Shown: piece by piece, positions 56,409 to 64,000 of the stretch
Position numbering within the stretch: position 1 is the first letter of the stretch
Layout of the letters: every line of letters begins with the position of its first letter
NCBI GenBank assembly: GCA_030272585.1
Contig: BSYQ01000001.1
Span: 9,625,001-9,689,000 of the forward strand
Direction of reading: 5' to 3'
Length of the DNA stretch: 64,000 nt
Source: Bryopsis sp. KO-2023
Taxonomy: Eukaryota; Chlorophyta; Ulvophyceae; Bryopsidales; Bryopsidaceae
Position numbers and translations under genes: made by a program
The notes under the pieces: model-generated
Told to the model about the DNA's origin: nothing
The model's input: the letters and a program-made list of their open reading frames with translations, nothing else
Databases searched by the model: none

Positions 56409-59400
56409 TTGGGCGTCCCTAAACGACGAGGACGGACGACCCTGTAGGAGGAGCCACCTGACGACGAAAAAGTCAGTGGCTAGGTTAAGTGCCTATCAAG
56501 AGGGGATGGGCAAGGAGTGATGGCACCAAAGGGGGTGGTGCTAGGTGGGATCGAAGGAGTGCGAGTGCACGCGACGAGTTCGTGAGCACCAGGACGGTTA
56601 GGGTAGAGGCGAGGAGAAGGAAACGAAAAGGAACCCGTCGCAGGAAGAGATCTAAGGGTCAGATCTACAGAAATCTGCAGGTGACCTTGTGACTGTTAAC
56701 CTAAAGGACAGCACAGTGGTCGAAAAGAGTTCGAAACAGGTCGAAAGAGGTCGAAAAGCAGTGGAAAGGAAAGCTGAGAGCTTAAGTTTCCCTAAGACAA
56801 AGTTTCGACAGAACCTGTAAATTTCTGGAAGAAGATCTACAGCAGATCTGCAAAGATCTCCTACAAACGAACCACCTATGGACGAACCAAGTTCGAGTCA
56901 ACGTTTGTGAGGGAAGTTCGACACACGGACGGCCAACGCGTGGTGGCGGATAGTTGCTGCGCAAGAAGTCGACGACTGCGCCTGTGACAGCTGCCAGAAA
57001 TTCCGTTGTCGGACATACAGTCATGTCACACTGTGTTACAGCGGAATTTGGCAGAGCGGAAGTATCACAGCGGAATCCGCGGAGCGGAAGTGTTACATCG
57101 GAATCCGCAGAGCGGAAATGGCGAGCCGGAAGTGCAGCGGACGAGCCAAAGTCAGACAGCGAATGGAAAAGGCCAGAGTCTGACAGCGGACAAAATGGCG
57201 CAGCGGACAAAATAGGTGGCGGAAAAAGGGAGCGGACAGAACTCCGAGGTAGTTCGCCAGAGCCGGAAAAACGAAGTCCGCCAAAGCGGTTAAACGGAAA
57301 CGGCGGAGAGTGAGGGCGGACAGAGGTAGAAGGCGGGCAAAGTGGCCCAGCGAACTGCTGCCCTTACACTCTGCTGGGCGGACTATGATATTCCAACGCG
57401 GAGGAAGAATAGGCGGTGTTGTTGTGAGCTAAAGCGGTTAAGCTTGGAGGAGCACCAGCGGACACACAACACGGAATATCGGCGAAGTATCGAGGCTAGA
57501 ACTACGGTAGTTTCACGATCGCGTTGGAGGCGGATTTTCATACATCAAGCGTTGGAGGCGGTCATGAAACAGGAGCTGGAGGTTGTGTTATATGGCAGGA
57601 GCAGAAACGAGTCTGTATCAACGCACAAACCGCCTGGGCTGATCACCCAGCGGACTAGCAACCGCAAAAGAGCGGATTTTCAGTGCGAAGATAACAAGAC
57701 AAAGACTTTATACTGCCAAGAGTTGGACCATAGCGGAAGAATGTAAGCACAACTAGCGACAAGAAGACAAAGAGAGAAAAGAAGTCGCCAGGCTAATAGA
57801 GAGCGGAAGAGCGGCCTGCCAGTTACCTACAAATCGAGTTCAAGCGATAGTGGAGTTCAACGCGCCCAAGTGGGGGATTAAACCGCCTGCAAAGCTGCTA
57901 AGTACGCAGGGCGGAAGAGAAGGAATCATCTGCTAAGCTATTAAGTATGCAGAATGATTTGTTGCAGAAGGAGCTGTTGGAGAGTATAGTTCGTTTGGAA
58001 TGGACTTTCAATAGGCCAAGACCTCACACAAGCGGATATAAGACGAGCGGATTAAATGTAGCTTGCCGCGAGCTATCGAGCATTCTCGAGAGCTTGAATC
58101 TGATTAAGGAGCACGCAATAGCAGTGCCACATTGGATGTTTGTGACTTAATGTTATGAACGGGCAAGTGAAGCATTGTTGAAGCTCTGAGCGGATATCTT
58201 GTGGGTAAACTTTGAGGTCTAATGGATGTGGTAGTGGACTGTGATATTCTGGGCTGAGTGAAGAAGAAGAATTAGAGGTTAATGCCGTGGAAGTGTATGG
58301 TGGTAACTAATCGAGTTTCCATGGAACCAACCGAGGATCACGAGCGGAAAAATTCATTCTCTTTTCAACAGCGGAATAGCAGAGGCGGACTAAATGAGGT
58401 CGTCAAGGCGGATTAAATTAGACCGTCAAGAACCTGAGCCAGAGCGGAAATAAAAGAGTCAACCTGGATGATCAGGTCCAAGGACTAAGCGGAATCATAC
58501 GTCTGGTCAGGGCGGACATTACCACAAACCATTGAGCGGATATGGCTCACAATACTAGCCACAAATGGAAGTCTAGCGCCAAGAACAACACCCAAAAGTC
58601 TAAGGAGTATTCATCGACCAAATTACAGCCGTCAAACTATTGCACTAAGCGGACTAAAAGCTAAGGCAAAGGCGGACTGTTAGAGCGGACTGCTGAGGCA
58701 GAATGCAAAGGCGATGAGGGTGTGTGTCTTGAGCGGAAATTCCAATGCAGCAAAGGTGCAAGCGGAATAAGTGACAGACAATACAGGCATCCAAAGAGCG
58801 GAGTAAATGTGTTCATATGGAGACAGTAGAACTGCCAAGCGGAAATTGGTGCTGTAACGTCAAGTGGCGAAGGCCATAAAATGGCGGATTGTCTATAGTC
58901 ATCTACCTCCATACAAGACCCAACCTGGAGCGGGTAGAAGCCAAGTTTCCCTATATTGGCTATTAGATATATCATATGGAGCATTCAAATATGATCACCG
59001 ACAAGCGTGTTTTGTAACAGTTCGAGCTTTGAACAGCATGGAGCGCGAGCAAAGAGTCATCGGATTGTTGTCAGAAGCAAGAGCACAAGCGGATTATCAA
59101 GTGGATTGGAAGTAAGGGCGGATTATACTCGTATTAGCCAGTGTAAGGCATTGAGTTAACCGAACCTGAAGAGCGGAAAAAGCTACCAAGCGGATAAGGA
59201 GTGCTACTGACAAAATAATTTAAAGGAAAAGCGCAAACTCAAGGATCAGCGGAAAAAGTTATGTGTCTGGGAGAGTTGAGCGCTGAGTAATGTATTCTAC
59301 TGTTGACAAGCGGATAAAATTATGGAAGGTCCTGCAAATGACAAAGCATGCGGAAAAAGATGCATAAGAGCATGTCGGAGTGGAGGAAACTTGTCAGAGA

Positions 59401-62400
59401 AGCGGATTATTTAGTGCCAGGGAGATGAGTCCTACCACAGAAGACACATTTGGATGAAGTACTTCACAGGAGCGGAATTGCATCATCACCAAGACTTCAA
59501 GAGTTGCTGGAGGCGGAATACTACTGTCAGTTGGGGATTAAAGCGGAAATTTTGAACAAGTAGGCCGACCTAAGAAGGGCGCCACTAAATAGAGATTTCC
59601 AGGAGCTTAATCCAAAGCTTGAAGGACCAGCAAGCGAAAGATTGACTGGAATTGAAATTGAAAAGAAGCTAACGACAGATATCCACGACATGGGCGGATA
59701 TTGCTTCAGATGGCGGAACACTAGAGTGTATAGGCGGATTACTAGCTTGAGCAGCCTATGGCGCCAGCGGATTCGACCTAAACCGGACAATCCTGAAGCA
59801 GGCATGGAATGGATGGATCCAGCAATGATGATGGGGAGAATGGACTCCAAAGCAGACTCCAAGGCGGACTATAAGGTTCCAAACTATCCCAGAAACCTAG
59901 ACGTGAGGAAATGGGAGTTCTGAAGCTTTGTGGCCGGAAAAAGGAGTGCTTTGATTCCGTAAATTGAAGAAGTTGTCCACCATTGAGAGGGTGGAAGAAC
60001 CACGATCAAAGAAGCGGAATACAGCTCTTATTTGAAGCCTTAGCGAACAAATATTGACCGAGCATTGCTCAAGAGCGGATTCCAGCAAATAGTGGTCACC
60101 AAGAGCGGAAATACTACGTCTTGGTAACAAGCCTGGAAGGATGAATTAGACTACAAGACAGGCGGATATTGCTTGATCAATGGAGGACAAGTGGCGGAAT
60201 TTAAGTGCCACTACACTTTGTGTGATATACAGTTTTCTGAGGGATAAGAAATGCGTGAGGAATAAGAAACCATTACCAGAAGAACCCAAAACGCGGACAA
60301 AGGAAGCAGCGAATCAATCGGACGACCGCAAGGAAGTGGGTCTGATAACGCCCATCTCAGAGAGAGTTGGGGCGGATTTCCTGAGCGGATATCTTAAAAG
60401 GGATTCGACTGGCTACTTGTCAAGCGGAAACAGGGGATGGGGACTTCCTGGAATGGCGAAAAGCATAGCTGAAGGCGGATTGGCTGGAGAGGAGGCAAAT
60501 AAAGATTGAGCGTGGAAGCAGAGATTATGTGTGGAGCATAATCAACAAAGAGGCGGAAATCCAGGTGTGCACGATGGATGGATGCCAGAAGGCCAGACAA
60601 ATCCCGAAGACCAGGGATGGCGCAATCCACGCCGAGGCCTAACTTTGTGGAGCAACCAGAGCAGCCTAAAACGCCATACCAAGCAATGAGCACCACGTGG
60701 ACGAAAGGCTTGGGAGACTATTGAGGTGCGGTAGTTTCAACCAGTCTGGCAAGACTGTTATGGTGTATACTGAGAGACCCAAGCTAGGAGAGCTTGAACC
60801 AGGCGAAGCAAGCTGGTTGAAGGTTGACAAACAAACAAATCGCGCTAGAGGTCCAAACTAGCGACCGCGGAGTATCCACTGACAGGTGGTCAGGGCGGAA
60901 AACAGAGTTTCCTTGGATGCTACACTTAAAGGCGAGTGAGCGGGTAGATTTGTTGAAGTGGAGAAATATACCAGTCGAGAGAGAAGTGGTGAACCTTTTC
61001 AAAAGGCGGACTAAGAGGGAAACCAAGTACCTTGGAGCTAAGAACAAAGCGTTGGAACGCACACCAGAACTCTTTAGAGTTAACTGAGTGTGGCGGATTG
61101 TTGAAGATGTTAATAAGTTCGACAAAAAGAAGATGCTTCAAGCTCTGTCAGCGGACTGCAAATATGTGTGGAGGAAGAATTTAATTCGAGTATTGTGCAT
61201 TGACAGCCCATTCAGTGAAATGTGCAGAACCGGGTAATCCGTCGGCACCCTTGTCCATAGGGAGAACGGTCTATTCCTGGTTGTTTTGAACGCCTGTGTT
61301 AAGGTGTGTGCCTTTACGCGACATTAAACTTCCGAAGGATTCCTTACATCAGCAAAGTTCAACTTGGACAAGGAGGAACACGATAATTTGAAGTAGGAAG
61401 TCCAAGACCGCAACCTTGAGGAAAGCGGACCTGAGAAGCGGACCTGGAGGGCGGACTAAAGAGGACTAAGCCCTTAGGCGGATTAAACACCTGGAGGGCG
61501 GACTAACAGTTTAGCCTTCGGGCGGATTAAAGCTTCATCAGGCGGACTATGAAAGGCTCAAGGGCGGACTTCAAAACAAATTCCAAAGGCGGATGAAATC
61601 AGACAGCCAGAGCGGGTTAAATACGACCGCTAGAGCCGGATTTTGAAGGTGAACTTGCATGGAACTACAAGAAGGGACGACTATGCTGATTTGGAGGGCG
61701 GATTACAAGGCTTTCGTTCAATACAAGACCACGGGCGGAAGTGCCACATATTATGCAGAAACCAGCGGACAGAAGAGGATATGAAGAGCTCAAGATTTCG
61801 GGCGGAATACCAACAGTTGAGAGGGGACTGTTTGGGCGACAAAGCGGGAACTCTGACGGGGATGTCTTGCAGCAGGAAAACGGGGGCAAGCTCCTCAACC
61901 AGTGTTCTGGAGAGCCGTGGTCAGAACACTGGCCCGCTAGTCGGTTGAGCTGGAGATTATCATTCAAGGTGCTGAAGAGAAGACGAAGGTCTTCCTCCGG
62001 AGACAAGTCAAGCGTGATGGATAAGGAGGAGGACTTCCGACACTTGATGAGGCTCAAGCCGGAGCCAAAATCAAGATGTGCTAACCCGCTAAGCGGATTA
62101 GTTACGTCGGGAAGTCGCTTGTCAAGGGGCGAGCAGGGATGCACAGTTCCCCTCAGGCGGAACTGCTGTTCGAACAAGGAGTAACCCGACGGGGGTTACC
62201 CGGATACTTTCTTCTCGGGAAGACGTGCATAAGACTTCCAGCAAACTAAACCCCGCTGAAAATAGGATCAAGAGCGGATTTGCCAAGCCACAAGCGCGCA
62301 GAAGGAGGACCAAGGGGATTATCCAAAGGCGATTTAACTTTGGACGTGCAAGGTAAAAGAGAGACAAAAACTATCGGGGAAGGTGAACACTGCCAAGTGG

Positions 62401-64000
62401 TACCCGCGTTATTTGTCTGAGGAGCGGACGTCGACGGACTGACATTCCTTCAACTCTTTCTTGCGGAACTTTCTATTTAGTGGTATCTAAATGGATAGTG
62501 CGGACAAGATCGTCTTGTTGCTGGCGGACTATTTCCAAGGTTCTTTGGAACGCGGAGGTTAAAAGGTAATCTCTGTGGCGGAAGGTATATGGAATATATT
62601 TCGCGTGGAAGTCAACAAGTTTGAAGTGGCGGAACTTGGGGACTAACCGAGCATTGATGAGAGCGGACTATCTGCGGTGAAAAGAATCGACTCGTGTTTG
62701 GATCTAGACAGTATCGAAGAGATAGCGGGCTCGAAAAATGAGCACACATTGCGATTCTATAGGGATGGAGTAAGCGGAAATACTCAGTTGGTTATTTACT
62801 ACCTATAGACGCAACCGTGAAACTTTGGGAAGTTTACATACAAAGCGATGCCGTGAGAAGGATCCAAAGACGACGGAGGTGGCGACTCATGCAATGGAAA
62901 ACAAAAGAAGGAATGTGCGGACATTCAAAAATTACTCTTCTCCAACGAAGGAACCTCGAGCGGACGTGGAACTGACCGAAGGGCGGATTATCACAGAAGC
63001 CGAGCAAAGAAAGAAACCGAAATAAATCCTGAACTATGACCCGTGGAGACGGAAAACACATACAGCTGAGTGACTGAATTCGTTCGGGCGGACTAATTGT
63101 ACATCAGTTGGCGGAAACAGCAACTGAAGCGGACAATGCACTTGTCAGGAGGAAAACAACTTCGACTACGGCGGAAGAAGCGAAGTTCTGAAGAGAACTT
63201 GAAGGGTATTCGACTGGCGGATTGTGACCAGCGGATTAAGCCTGTTGGAATATGACTGGCGAGTTAATATTGGCGGAATCAAATTGCTAGCGAATACGAA
63301 GACAAGAGGCATTTGGGCGGACAAAATCCAGTACTTGAGGCGGATATTGTCCTTGCAGAAGCGGAAATTGTGCTGCAGAAGCGGAATTGTGCCTGAAGAA
63401 GTGGATATTGTGCCTGAAGAAGCGACACAATTCCAGTGAGCGGAATGTGAAGGCGGAATTGATGATCTCAAAGAGCCAAGGCGGAAAATATCAGTCAAGA
63501 CGGAATTTGAGGACCATAGTCGCAAGTACAATTAGGAACGAATGAAAGGGCGTCAAAGCGAACGTTGAAGCGACCTAGCGGACAACACTGAGCGGAAGTT
63601 CTGATCGACAACCGACTTGGAGGCGTGAGGGTAGCTATGCAACGATTGACTCAGTCACGAGCGGATTATGGATGTTCTGAAGCTGAGGATGTATTGGAGA
63701 CTTATGGGGGTTTACCAAAGCATCAGAGGATTGGCCGAAGACAACAAAGAATCGCCAGGGTGGATTAAATTGGACCACCAGGGCGGATTAATTCAAACCG
63801 CCGAAGAAGGAGCAGACATTATTTGAAGACCAAACTCGGAAAAACATTGGAGCGGACCCTCGAAGACAATAGCACTGGAGCAGAAAGGACGAAGAGGTCA
63901 GGGAATGGCCGGACGCTCTGCTGCATATACTGGCTCTCGCTGCTATGTAGGGACTCTAGTAGCCAACCAGCGGATTGTGATTCGATGAGATCCTGGGGGA
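56409..64000 (+). other. D2 interior: leader then GCGGA-studded non-coding DNA
   Basis: After a leader of about 600 bases with few copies, GCGGA becomes frequent: six between 57041 and 57141. It continues with typical contexts AGCGGAA, GGCGGAT and GGCGGAC to the window end. No supported gene. Short frames present in both copies are not conserved in length. Confidence 0.85.

Larger units (their letters stand above)
56164..64000 (+). mobile_element. Element D2: second copy of the non-coding GCGGA element
   Basis: 5' LTR 56164-56393, primer site 56397-56408, then an interior running off the window. The interior matches D1 inverted with scattered differences and lacks the KDZ insertion. The window ends at a position matching about 38022 in D1, so roughly 1.1 kb of interior plus the 3' LTR remain outside. 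The flank GCATC (56159-56163) should recur after the 3' LTR. Confidence 0.92.

Noticed and set aside
37000..64000. A giant palindrome or foldback/Mutator-like transposon, from the inverted similarity of about 38-53 kb and 56-64 kb
   Set aside because: Both arms start with LTR plus primer site and D1 has its own TTATC duplication, so these are two retrotransposon insertions in opposite orientation.

Overview
The window is eukaryotic, transposon-derived DNA with no convincing host gene. GT-AG introns, Ty3/gypsy chromoviruses with a C-terminal chromodomain, long non-coding LTR elements and a KDZ-type DNA transposon suggest a large repeat-rich plant-like genome. A charophyte/streptophyte alga is my guess; the sequence alone does not prove it.

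The layout is a set of nested insertions. From the left: element G (1-3970, minus strand, non-coding interior); element F (LTR 3993-4188, plus strand, non-coding interior to 10012); gypsy element E1 (from 10013, gag-protease plus the start of RT), cut inside its RT active-site codons at 16915 by a second copy, E2 (16916-17623). E2 is cut at 17624 by gypsy element A (minus strand), which fills the rest of the window and is itself cut by other elements. Element B (22904-36553, same family as A, TSD CAATT) sits in A's RT. The pol-less element C (25936-31670, TSD ACAAC) sits in B's RT. The large non-coding element D1 (36625-53764, TSD TTATC) also sits in A's RT. A second copy, D2 (56164 to beyond 64000), sits in A's gag in the opposite orientation. 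A two-gene KDZ DNA transposon (44381-52349) sits inside D1, and D2 preserves the empty site.

How the parts may work together: A/B supply Gag, protease, RT, RNase H, integrase with chromodomain and, in A, a third protein (coiled coil plus RING-like zinc finger) encoded between pol and the 3' LTR. C keeps only the Gag N-terminus and the equivalent of that third protein. D, F and G carry LTRs and primer-binding sites but no coding interior, so they would depend on proteins from other elements. All eight primer sites seen use the same 12 bases, TGGTTTCGGAGC. D shares core-promoter sequence with A/B.

The most unusual features are: (1) the D interior, several kb of non-coding DNA studded on the sense strand with GCGGA; (2) the RING-like accessory protein kept even in a pol-deleted element; (3) a KDZ transposon whose second, divergent gene carries an intron-split ARID domain; (4) purine-rich, short-motif-rich sense strands in all three non-coding elements.
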